Shown one piece after another: positions 1 to 12,300 of a stretch of 64,000 nucleotides of DNA. A model generated the notes under the pieces. That model ran no database searches. It saw nothing but the letters and a program-made list of their open reading frames with translations, and was not told the DNA's origin. Numbering within the stretch: the stretch's first letter is position 1; each line of letters starts with the position of its first letter. Origin of the DNA: Distichodus sexfasciatus (taxonomy: Eukaryota > Chordata > Actinopteri > Characiformes > Distichodontidae); the NCBI GenBank assembly GCA_032718565.1, contig JAVGVS010000001.1, positions 5,740,495 to 5,804,494 on the forward strand. The letters run 5' to 3'. The translations under genes were made by a program, and so were the position numbers.

Positions 1-243
1 TGAGTGGGAGCCATGAATTGGTAAATAAGCCACCAGTGAATCTGATTTCTGTGTTGAAACCCTGCTGCAGAGTGAGCAGACACAAAGGACACGTTGCTCT
101 CATTGCCTTATGAGTCATAGTTGTTTTCTTTCTCTCCACTATAACTTGACAATGACTTTTCTTTTCCACAAGCTCCAGTATGATCCAGGTACCGGTGTGT
201 CTGCTGCTTCAGGCTGAAAGGGTTTGATATCATGTGTTCTTAC
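1..243 (-). other. kalrn intron (5' part only)
   Basis: Non-coding sequence after the GTAAGA donor of the exon at 244-366, running off the left edge. No repeat or other feature was recognised. Confidence 0.85.
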
Positions 244-366
244 CTGGGCCACCTCCTCAAAGTCATCATGGCGTTTCTGCAAGGCTCTTGCTCTGTGGAG
301 AGATTTGCCCACTCCTGTATGCTTGCTCAAGAAAGCCTCCCCATGGTTCTCAATCCAGTCCATGAC
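244..366 (-). CDS. kalrn: kalrn exon (last visible): spectrin repeat 4
   Basis: 123 bp, 41 codons, phase 0 at both ends, acceptor CACCTACAG and donor GTAAGA. It encodes VMDWIENHGEAFLSKHTGVG and KRHDDFEEVAQ, where mammals have VLDW. The reading frame continues into an exon beyond the left edge that should begin NTYTNADK. The open frame continues 105 bp past the donor, but those residues have no family match and are intron. Confidence 0.96.
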
Positions 367-3300
367 CTGTAGGTGGGGAATGTGAAATCAGATTCAGAAT
401 AATGATATTTATACTGAGGTTTTTGCTATAGCTGAACAAATAGTACAATTAAAGTAAGTTAAATACTACATACTAAAATACAGAATTAAAAACTCCTGAT
501 ATATGTACATAAATATTCATTCATGCATTCATTCATTCATTATCTGAACCGCTTAATCCCAGCTGGGGTTGCAGGGGGACTGGAGCCTATCCCAGGAAAT
601 TACGGGCGCAAGGCCGGGAACAACCCTGGGCAGGCACACAAACACACTGCAGGGCACACAAAATTACACTCACATTCACACCTTATTGGGCCAATTTAGA
701 GTCACCAATTAACCTATACTGCACACCTTTGGACCGTGGGAGGGAACCGGAGCACCTGGAGGAAACCCACGTGAACACGGGGAGAGCATATACAGAAAGG
801 TCCCAAGGCCAACCAAGGGCTCGAACCCAGGACCTTCTTGCTCTGAGGCGGCAGCACTAACCACTGCGCCACTGTGCCGCCCTGTACATAAATATATTTT
901 TAGAAATGTATTTAAATATAAATAAATGTATAATTGCTTTAATGTGTAATGTAAAAATAAAATACAAATTTAAGTGGTTTTGTTATGTTGTATTATCAGT
1001 AAATACTGCAATTGCAACACTATATAAAAGCGTATTATCCAGCTCTCAGGTGTAAACATACTACGCACAATATTTTTCACATGAACAAACCGTTCATTGT
1101 ACATTTACGTTCAAATGCTTTATTAGGTATCATGAGAAATGCTTTATCATCTTACAAAACACAATTTGTCAAACATTTGAGTAGGCTCATGCTCAAGCAA
1201 TTTTGGGAATAAAGGCACGTAAGCACATCACACACACAGAGCAATGCCATGCTATATTACTGAGGATTTTATTTTACTAATTGCTATCATTACTAGATCT
1301 AACATTTAATGTTAACACCCACAAAAGGTGAAGCGTCTGATTTTTACTTTTTCAACTAATACAAGTGCATATTTCTGTATAACAACTAGTCATAATGGGT
1401 CAGTTCAAGTCCCAGATGGCTAAAGGTACCAGGTACTCATGAGTAAGATACCAAGCTTCCTAGGGCGCTGCCAAAAATGGATGGGTCAAATGCAGAGGCC
1501 ATGCTGTGTTCATAATGACAAATGATTGTTCAATTAATAATGCACTGATAAAACTAAGCTGTTCCTGCATCTACCTTTCCAACCACCTACAAACCTGCCA
1601 CTCTAAACACACACATACAATCTACTGCTCATGAACTACATTTGTCCCCTCACTGCCACAGGGGACAATCGGTCACACTTTCCTAGGTCAAATCACACAC
1701 AAAAACCACTCCATCAATGGCTGTGTAAGAGGACTGTGTTATAGGAACAGAGCTTTGATTTTGCTAACGCTATACACAATCTGGGCTAACGCTAACCACA
1801 GCATGACGAAACCATCATAGCTACAACTCTATTAATATGCCCTGTCACTCATCTCACGATGAGTAACATTCCACAGAGAAACAATGTTTATAAATGCAGA
1901 AAAAGCTCAGGGTGGAGAGGGTGCAGAGACCCATGCCTAACCTTCCCAAACTCATACACACACGCCATGGTGAAGTTCTGTAGTAGTGTGACTCTTTGAA
2001 TATGTGTACTGTAGTCCATGACTGATGAAAAGATGTGAACCCATAAAGATGAGCTCATTTGTTTAGGCTGGAGTGTGTGTGTGTGTGTGTGTGTATGTGT
2101 AGAGTGTGTAGGCCCTGAATAAACAGTTCCAGTTTAAGTAGAGAGTTTGTTTATTGTGGTAATGACTACATGATTTCACAGAATCTAAAAAAACATACTG
2201 TAGTGTTCATAAACACTGTAAAAATCTTGGTACTGTAGTCTATCAGAACATACTGTATATCGTTCATTTACACAACTGCCCAATGCTGCAGATGTGTGTG
2301 TCACCAACCAGGGTCAGAGATGTGAACCACTTGTGTTTGGCTTTCATGCCTGAAAGGGACACAAGTTTATAAACCATGTCATCGGGTGTGGCTAAGACTT
2401 CTGTTTGTGAACACTGATGGCGGCATCTGTGGCATTATAAAAAGAAGTCACACAAACAGCTCTGCACCAAACTGAGTTTCCTATCTCTAAAAATATGATT
2501 TTATTCACTTGCTTGGAGCAAATCAGTATCTACACGCACAGAGCATCTTAGAGAAAATATATCACTCAGAGAGCCAAGAGCAAGAAAGCATGGATTTAGC
2601 AACAACATTCCTGCTCTGTTTTGATGAGCAATGCTCGAAACGTCCACTCAAACTCAACATCTACTTACAAACAAAAAGCCAAGCAAGAGACACACATTCA
2701 AATGGGCAGTCAGCAAAAAAACTGTTTGTGATGGTTGTCACTGTTATAACTTTCAGCCCATTTGAGGTTACACTTCATTTGGCTTGGAACGTCTATTTTC
2801 GGCCACGTCCGCACAACACTTTCCGACAAACATCAGTGTTTTGCGTTTGGGGTTGGTGTGTAAAATAGAAACATTCACGAATAACAACAGCCTGATTGGG
2901 ACTGGAAATGGACTAATTGTGCAGCTTCTGGAGAGAACGAGGGCTAATGAAGACAAGGAAAATGAATAATGTAAACAAATACAACAGCAAAAATAAGCAG
3001 ACAAGAGTGTCTTTGTGTATTATACAAAAGAAAACAATGACATAACAAGGAAAGATCTCCACAGCTGCTGCTAGGTCTAGGCTAGGTCTGACAACAGAAC
3101 TGATGCTTTTTTGTAGATGGCCAAATACATTTGGGCGGGGTCTGGGCTCACCAGATAGTGAGCGTTAACCCAGATAGCATGCTGCTCAGTACAGACATAG
3201 ACAGTAGATTTCAGATTGGCATATTTTCCTTGTTTTTTTGTTAAACACACTGCAGGACACTCGCAGTCACCCCTTATGGGGTCAATTTAGACCAATCAAC

Positions 3301-6300
3301 CTATAACACATGCTTTTGGACTGTGGGAGGAAACTGGAGCACCCGGATTAAACCCACACGAACACAGGGAGAGCGCACAAACTCCACACTACAGCCGACC
3401 CAGAAGCTTCTCACTGTGAGGCGTCAGCACTAATTACCGCACCATCGTGCAAATTAAAATACAAATGTTAAATATTACAGGGTACCAGCACTTACTCTAC
3501 AACAACACTTCAACAAAGCATACTGCCACTTTAACCCACTAAATTTCAATGAGGAAACAACTGAAAAAAATACACAACGTCTTTCCAAATATAAAAAATG
3601 ATGACTTCATGATTTATCAAATCAGTCTTTGAAATGGAGTTACAGTATTACAGTGTCATGGGTCATGCTTCTGATTTAGGAACTTGTGCATTAAGTTGAA
3701 GAAGCTTCGTTTAAATGGCAGCTCTTCAAACTACAAGCTACTTATGATTAAAAGTTATCTACACTGAAAGCTACAGAAAAACTGTACTATATGCTACTAG
3801 AAAAGCTATAGCCTATTTAAAGTTAGCTTCAGTAGCTTCACTACTGATAAGCTACTAAACAGTAAACTTAGTAGCACTGCTACTCCCCAAAATTGGGAAT
3901 ACCTCATATAATATCAGACTGAGATTTCTCTATATGCAAGCTACCAAAAGCGCAGTCTAATAAAATCCTGTGTGTGTGAGCATCTAACTCAGCACACTGC
4001 AGGTTTTAATAGAGCATCTATATACACTGGCTGCATACATGCATACTGAGCGTGTGTACACAGCTTAGGGAAATGTTTCCCTCTTCAGTTATCTGGCATC
4101 TTTCCTGACTCTGTTCGCAGCAGAAGGAGCTCTAAAGTTTCTGACACACATAATAAAGAGTTTATGCCTAAATGATGCTCAGTGTAATGTTTGTAGAAGT
4201 GGATACAGACTCAGTGTGTGTTCACAGCCTGCGTGCCTGCCATTAAGCATATGAGTCTACTCAGTGGTGCTTTTCTCTTTAGCCCCTGTCTAGGAGGTCC
4301 TGTTTGCTCAGAGGCTGAATACTTGGAATTGCTTATTTACCTAACCACACACTAAAGCTATTTATAGGGGCAGATTTCTCCCTAGATCACGGGCCCAGAA
4401 CAAAATAAAATACTGTGCAAAAATAATATCTAACTATTTAATCTATGAAAACAGGTTACTGAAAACATTTTAGTAGAAATTGTGTAATTAATATCGAGAC
4501 CTGAAACCTCATAGAAGCTAGAAGATTTATGCAAATGAGATATTAGTACTCTTGAATAAGGTACAGATGGATTCAATCACGGTAACTGTTGCTGGTACTT
4601 AACTTTCAGATATGATGTTAATGTGTGGGCACTTGTGCTGCATTACACAGCACTTCACTGGGCAGGCAGAGGGAGGGCAGGCTTCATTAACTGGCATTAT
4701 AAAAAAAGTAATAAAGTATAAGGACTTTACGGTGAGTGTCTTCCACAAGCCCAGTATTGCTCTCAGCAGCTCAACGTGGGAGACATAAAAAAAAGCATCA
4801 CTGGTTCAAATCTGCATTGATGAATAAACGAAGAGAGCATGATAAAACCAGCTGAATGAAGGACAGTAATAATTCATCAGTCTATAAGTGAGTCTACGCC
4901 TGTATCAGCTTGCGCCTCTCCTGGGTTTAGGTTTGGATCTGTCTATTTTGGAGTATGTTCCGATCTCGATTTGGCCTGAAGGCTGAGCCACGTGTGTTCT
5001 GGCAGAAGGGCAAATGCCGGCCCAGGAGCTCTCAGCACTGATAAACCCAGAGTGTCTTTAGGGTGAAATTCGGCTCGCCGCCGCCACTGACTCACAGAAA
5101 GCGGCTGAGGCAGGGAATATAAACTGTATTTCTGGGCAGACTTCCAGCTTTGCAACCATTAAGAGTAAAAAATGCAGCATGTAAAAGAAAAATATGAATT
5201 ACTCAAAATTTATGTCTAACAACAGAAGAATCCCCCACTGAACACTATCTACTGGTGAATTATGGATATATTGCAGGATATTTACATTGCATTTTGCAAA
5301 CCCATTTAGTTGAGGTTATACAGCCCATTAAATGTGATTTTTGTTTTGCTTATAAAGTTACTGAAATGTGAAGTGATCAGTACATAATATTAGTATTGGC
5401 AAATAATATTGCCAGAATAAATGCTACGCTCATATTGAACTTTTCTTTTCAGAGACGACATGGAGCTACTTCACCAGGATTGTGCAGTTCTGCCTGGATG
5501 ATGCAACAGCAGCCATTCTGTACCAGTATATTCACCACACATTGGCTAACATTATCAGCAGTATTGGAGAAACTACAAGGACACTTAAGATTTAAAGTAG
5601 TTAAGCTAGCGACAGCCAAGCCACTGTTTCAATATAGTGGTAAGCTATACTACAAGCTACAGAGAAAAAGCAGCTAACTATATCATCTGGTGGTATAGTG
5701 CCTCCATCTTTGTCAAAAACTCCATCTCACAGCTGCTAAGTGCATGCTACAGGGCACAATAGCCTATCAGATGCAAATATCAGATGCAGGTCTACAAATT
5801 CAACACCAATTAGAAATACCTAGTAGTTGAAAATACCCATCTTTGTAAAGAGACAAAAATGGTAACAACGTTGCATTTTGCCTCACAATACTGCATTATA
5901 AAAACAGTTATAACTACTTCATAAAGCTACATCATTTTAAGAGAAGCTTCACTATTGATAAACAAACTGAAAAAAGTAGTTACGTTCGCAATGTCCCTAA
6001 TTTTAGATAGCTACTCCCCAACACTGATCATTAGCTAGCATTAATTAACACTGACTATTACCTAAGTGAAAGTGAGTGATTGTCATTGTGAACACACCAC
6101 AGCAAACCACACAGTGCACCACAACAAAATGTGATCTCTGCATTTGACCCAACCGTGAAGGAGCAGTGGACAGCTGACATGGACAGTGCCTGGCGAGCAG
6201 TGCTTGGGGATGGTACCTTGCTCATGAGTACCTCTGCGGTAACTTTACCGGCCCAGGATTCAAACCGGTGACCTTATGATCACGGGGCAATACCCTAACT

Positions 6301-9300
6301 GTCATACCACCAACTGCCTGTTTGCACCCAGTTTTACATATTGAGTGAGATTTACATTCATGGGATTTAGTAGACACTGTGGTGGTCTAATGGTTAGGGT
6401 ACTCACCTCTAGACCAAGAGGTCATGGGTTCGAATCCTACCTCCAGCACTACCCTTATTAGGACCATTAACCCTAAGTTGCTGCAGGGAGACTCTTAGGA
6501 AGTGGAAGTTGCTCTGGATAAGAGTGTCTGCTAAATGCCATAAAAATGTTCATTACAAGATTGGGGTTAAGGGGTATGCTCATTTGTCACTTGTTTCTTA
6601 AGCTCTCCTGAGTTTTGAACACATAATTTCATAGTCAATATTAGTTTTATAACATGATTGCATTGTACATTACCTGTTGCACATCCTGCTGGAACACACA
6701 AAGCTGGAGTCGTTGATGGAGACGCACTTTGCGATGCTGCCATATGCTCTCCAAGCGTCTGTGATGGTGGAGCACCTCATGGACCACATCCAGGATGCAG
6801 TGCACCGCTTTGGAATAGTTTGCTGTGGCGGTGAGGGACTCTGAGTTGCCAGGGCTCAGCGGTCGCTGTAACACATCTAGCAGTGCCTTCCCATCCTGAC
6901 TCACCTGGAGGGATGGAGGGATGCCAACAAAGAAAAGCAACAGATTAAAGTGATGGAAGAGGACAAGCTGGACATGGAACATTGGAGTTACAAAGACTTT
7001 TGCAAGTCAATGTCCAGCACTTTTAAACTGAATTCCTGGCTCACTCCCAATGTTCGTGTCCTTCCTTCTCGCATTGCTGCTTTTTATGTGAGTGCACAGA
7101 CAGGGTAGGCTCAAGTGCAGAACAGCAAATGAAAGCTAATAGAGACTTTTACCAAAGTCACACATTTTCCCATTAGCTTCTAATTACTCTGATTCACATT
7201 TATGTCTTGGGGTAGAATGCCCTTTAAATGATTAGACTTGCACACATTTGTTTTTGGAGCCTGTGAAGGACAATGGGGGACTGCACGCAATGAAAATGGT
7301 GCTGCATCAACAATAACAATGCTTTTCTTCTTTTTGTTCCATATAATTGTATTTTTCGGAGTTGTACCGACTCATTGTGACTCACGCAGAGTATACAAGA
7401 TGGATAGCAGCTTTTAAGCCTAAGTGAACAAAACTAGAGATATGAGGTTTCTTAAGGAAGCCGACAGCAGGATCACTGCTGAAGCCTCCAATACATCATG
7501 TGCTTTCTCCAGTTCTCATCTTATCAGAAGGTAACATGAGTAATATGAGCAAGAACTGAGGCTTCTTCAGTTCTTCCTCTTGCATTCTCATCACTCATGC
7601 CAGTTCTTGTCCTGAACATGTTTTCCACTCGGCTCTACAGGCCAGATTTGTTCAGCCCATAATTGCATTTCAAAGGCAAATGGCATTTTTGGAAAGGTTG
7701 TTTTCTCTTCCTTCATCATGATAAGAACAAACACTGTGAAAGTCCTTTTTTCTGTTTATGAGAGAGTCACACAGAGGTCCTTTTCGAGATCACTAAAAAA
7801 GGCACTAAAAGGATAAAGTGTCCTTTAGAGTACACATCTTACTGCAGGCCCTAACCTCTCATCAGCATTACAGGAAAAGCCCTTTTACTGGAAAAAGGGC
7901 CTTGACTTGAAGGGTCTGAACCACAGAGGGTGCCACAATGCTAATTTAGCTCAAGCACAAGTAGGAAGGTCAACTTTGATTGTGGAGTTGTAGTAGTAGT
8001 AAAACATTTTAAATCAGATACGCAGCAGTCATGCTAAAGTTTTACAACATCTACAGGCTACATGTTCCACTGAGATCTACATAGGAAAACATGACACAGC
8101 ACATTTCAACTGTCTAAGCTTAAAAAGCTACAAACCACATCCCCTGTAGTCCAGCACTGAAAACAATGTGGTGTAAAATAGCTGTGTTTTCGAGCTTCAA
8201 ATTAAAATAAAACGGTGAGAGTGTGATATGAGAACAAAGGAAAATATTGTTGAACCAAACATGTCTGCATTGTGATGTTATGTTTTCCTTGGATTCTGAC
8301 TGAAAGCCTGGAATGTGAGTATGTCTGTCATGTGGTGCCTGGCCTAACGGGTCATGGGTCAAATCTGAATTAGCTGTTAAGTGCTTTCTGACGGTAAGTT
8401 ATGGCATATGGTTAAAAACATACGTAATGGAACCAATGTATCAATCAAGCGATGAAACAGAGTAAGGGTAAATATTGTGAGTGCTACAATGTTTCAATAT
8501 TTAATATTCACTTTTGTATCTGTAGGATCTATTGACCTTCAACGCATTTGTAATATGAACTAGGTGTGCAATGGCTATCTAAATCCATGTTTCGGTTCAT
8601 ACCTCAATATTTTGTTTTCAGTGTCATTCTTTATTGCGGGATGTATATTTATATACATACAGTATATTTAAAGCCTTCTGTTCCATACAAGAGAATAATA
8701 TGATACCAGTCTCTTCCACACCGTGAGACATTCATACATTCATTATCTGAACTGCTTAATCCCAACTGCGGTCACAGAGACCAGAGCCTATATGAGGCGA
8801 GGTGGGGACCAAATCTGAGCGGGTGTCACACAGCAGAGCACAACACAAACTCACATTTACACCTATGGAGGGCAATTTACAGTAACCAATCAACCTAAAC
8901 TGTGTGCCTTTGGGAGGAACTATGGGACGAAACTGAAGCACCTGGAGAAAACCCATATGAACATAGGGAAAGCACAAACTCCACACAGATGCCAACCCAG
9001 GGATCGAATCTAGGGCCTTTTTGTTGTGAGGCAACAGCGCTGACCACATATGGCTTTGATACACTGGTATCAGATCAGAAATGACTTTTGTTTGTTGAGT
9101 AGGGTCTGGGTTGTACGTATCATAGTAGATATAACAGATATATAACAGATACAAAATGTTCAAAATGAGTAATATAATATTATCTCTAGGTAATGATGTG
9201 CTTTAAGCACAGTGAAAGCTGCTTACCTCTGTGTAGGCCTGAGTGACCTGTTCATACAGAGTCTGGTGGTGATGAATGGCCAACTCCAGATCCTGCATCT

Positions 9301-12300
9301 CTGAGGGAAGTCCTCCCTCACTGCACATCTTACACCATGCCTCCACACCTGAGAGGAACTAAAAACAAGGCAGAATACATACTCAAAGTTTAGGCAAAAA
9401 AAGAAAGGTGTATACTGCATAATCCAGAAAAGTTTACAGGTCAAATTTAAATGAGCTGTTGAGTGCTTTCTGACAGCAGGCCATATTTCAAAAGTTCCAA
9501 TAATAATTTCATCATTATACCTTAATGTTAGTTTTAATATTAATATTTGTCAGTCCAAAACTTTATCATGCGATTTATTATTCAAGATTTCAAGCCCCCC
9601 AGTGTGTTTTACTTGTTCAGATTTCTGGTGGAAGACTGCAGACATGGCGAGGATGGTGCTGCGTTCATCAAGTGCAGCCGCAAAACTCTTCCACTCCTGG
9701 TCGAGCTGGGCGCTGATCTGCTTTATCTGCTGAGATGCGTAGTGACCTGCCTCTGATAACCGTGACGCCACCGACATAATCCGGTTTATGTTCACATACG
9801 CATTCTGGGGGATAAAACAGGGTCACGTTTTTTAAAAGTGTCCAACATTGTCATAGAACAGATTAGTAGGAAGAAAACAGAAGCTTAGTCTCATCCTGAG
9901 ATTAATCTATCCTATAAATTAACATGTTAAAGGACCTGTAAGGAAGCAAAGTCATAAGCAAATATCAGCTGATTTCACACCAGGAGGGCATCATCATCAG
10001 GCACACAGATTTTCCAGCCATCTGGCATTCTATGTCCCTTTTCTGGCTTGTTTGAATATTTTTTTTGAATAAATCAATCTCTCAGTCTCACACTCTCACG
10101 ACAGTCATGCCTCAAGAACTCAGTTAGTTCATCAAAGAGGAATAATATTAGTGTAACTGGCTGTGTGCTCTCTTAAGAATTGTGTAGAAATATTTTATTT
10201 AGTCCTGTAGCTAACAAGGTAAACCCAATGACAAGCAGTCTGGAAGATCATTATCTAATTTAAAGATTCACTTAATATACTAGCGGCCAACTTCCCCTAC
10301 TTTGGCACAACTTGTACCTAAAACAACTGAACTTAAATATTACAGTGAAGATACACAGAGAAACAAAGCAACACCTTTCATTTCAGCAATTAACACTGTT
10401 ATACTGCTGTGCTCTGGACAGTATTACAGATTTGTTTCCGTATGTGAGCTGTATTTGGACACACCATAGAGTTCATGGCGAAGTGGTTGTGTTGTGTCTG
10501 CAGGTCCACAGCATGCTGGTAGCTCACTCCAATCTCAGTGTGGCTCTGGAGAAACAGCTCCTTATTGTGGCTGATCCAATCGAACATCTACACAAATGAC
10601 AGAAATGAGAAAGAGTTGAACACCTGATTTCAGCTATAGACATTACACAGATGGGGAAGGCTAGACATCAGAAAAATTATTTTCACATTATTACTGCATT
10701 ACTAATACAGTCTGCCCTCAGCATATGAACACTTAAATTGAATTCACTGCTTAAGTCAATTTCAAGGAAATCCAGGAATAACCATTAAAATATGGAGCAT
10801 ATACATTTTATTCACAGACTAAAATAACCATTAGCAATGTGTTGAGCTGCTGTAAACTGCCACTTTTCACAGCCTTTCCCTTCATACTAAATGTGTCCAA
10901 GAAAATACAATCCAATAACTAAACTTAGTATCATTTAAATAGTATCAGCTATTACAATAATCTTAGACATGATTTAAAGTAGAATAAGCATATTGGTTAT
11001 ATGCAAAAACTAAGCCAAGTGTGTGTGTGTAAATTTTGAGGGCTGTTGGGACGACATAACATCTATACTGATGTCCCACATCCCCACCATTTCACATACG
11101 GAAGAAATAGTACAACATTCCAATTAAAGTGTACATTTTATTTTTAGACAAACTATTCTTCGCACAGAGTTGCCTGGACGTTTCACACTGTAATGGCAGC
11201 CAGTTAAAATGTATGTTTTTTTAAAGTTCCAGGTAACTAAGCACTAAGACAGTAAAATGGTAAATGCCCATCAGTACCAAGAGGCCTTTAAAGGCTAAAA
11301 AACTGTAGTGACAAATGTAGTTCAAATATTGTTGAATCTAATCTTAGATCGTCCAACCTTACAGCTTGAAAGGCACAGATGAATTTTCTTACCAAAAAAT
11401 AGTTTATTATATTCAATATATTAAAGTATCAGCAAGGTCAGCAAGACAAAACATCTAATCTTTCATCATAGTATCAATTATCATACCATCACTCTCACAC
11501 ATCAAAAGAGAGTGAGTGGCCTAAGTTAATACTGAGATTATCACACAAGAACATGCATTAAGACATGATAAACAGTGTAATAGACAATACCAGACCACTG
11601 GTTCAACAAAGTTCTATTAAATTACACTGTCATTTTAATCTAATAAAGCTAAACTGAAAGTGGTCGAGTCTAACTAGAAAGTGATTTAGTCTGATAGCTA
11701 TTTGCACTTGATCCTTCCATGCAGCCGTGGCCTGGCATAAGCAGAAACGGCAACTCTCAGGCCCTCCGTTCAATACAAATAAAGAGCGCTTGTCTTAAAA
11801 TCTATCTTGACTCTTGATTCTCATCATGATTAAAAATCACACACTGTCCTCTAAAGAAATCAGCAGAACAAAACCATCTTTCCCTCAGGCTTTTGGCCTT
11901 GTCTGCCAAATTATTTCCCCAACCATCACATCTTTATTGAAAATCTTTCGCGATAACGCATGGTTTCAAAACAGCTCATCTGACCAACCCTGAGGGCATC
12001 CACCTTATGTCAGGAGAATTATTTTCCAACCCGACGTGGTGGAGATCAAAAGCGCAGTAATCAGAGAGAGTGAAAGAGCCAAGTGAGGTCACTCCTAAGC
12101 CCGAACTCTTAAAGAGAAACACACATGGAAGCCTGGCCGTCTTCGCTCGCCTTTATTACGGTCTTTGATGTGGAGCTGCGGAGGTATGAGCCGACTTCAG
12201 CGGGATTACAGGGAGAGAAGTTCATTTTAACAGTGCCGAACGCAAAAATCCTCTTTTTAAACTCCACGTGTCAAGTGATACTGCAGAATGAGAAGCGCTG

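Larger units (their letters stand above)
367..6673 (-). other. kalrn intron, 6.3 kb, repeat-rich
   Basis: It lies between the exons at 6674 and 244. It contains a V-SINE-like copy with target duplication (517-882), a short SINE fragment (1390-1540), a GT run (2073-2094), a truncated V-SINE (3244-3450), degraded DNA-transposon sequence (3700-3905 and 5630-6023), and two SINEs back to back (6071-6320 and 6374-6545). The stretch 4000-5390 shows nothing recognisable apart from unremarkable short open frames. Confidence 0.85.

Noticed and set aside
6374..6450. tRNA-like A and B boxes
   Set aside because: The tRNA part is followed by a SINE body and LINE-type tail, and it cannot fold into an acceptor stem with a terminator. 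Annotated as SINE, not tRNA. The same applies at 59962-60040.
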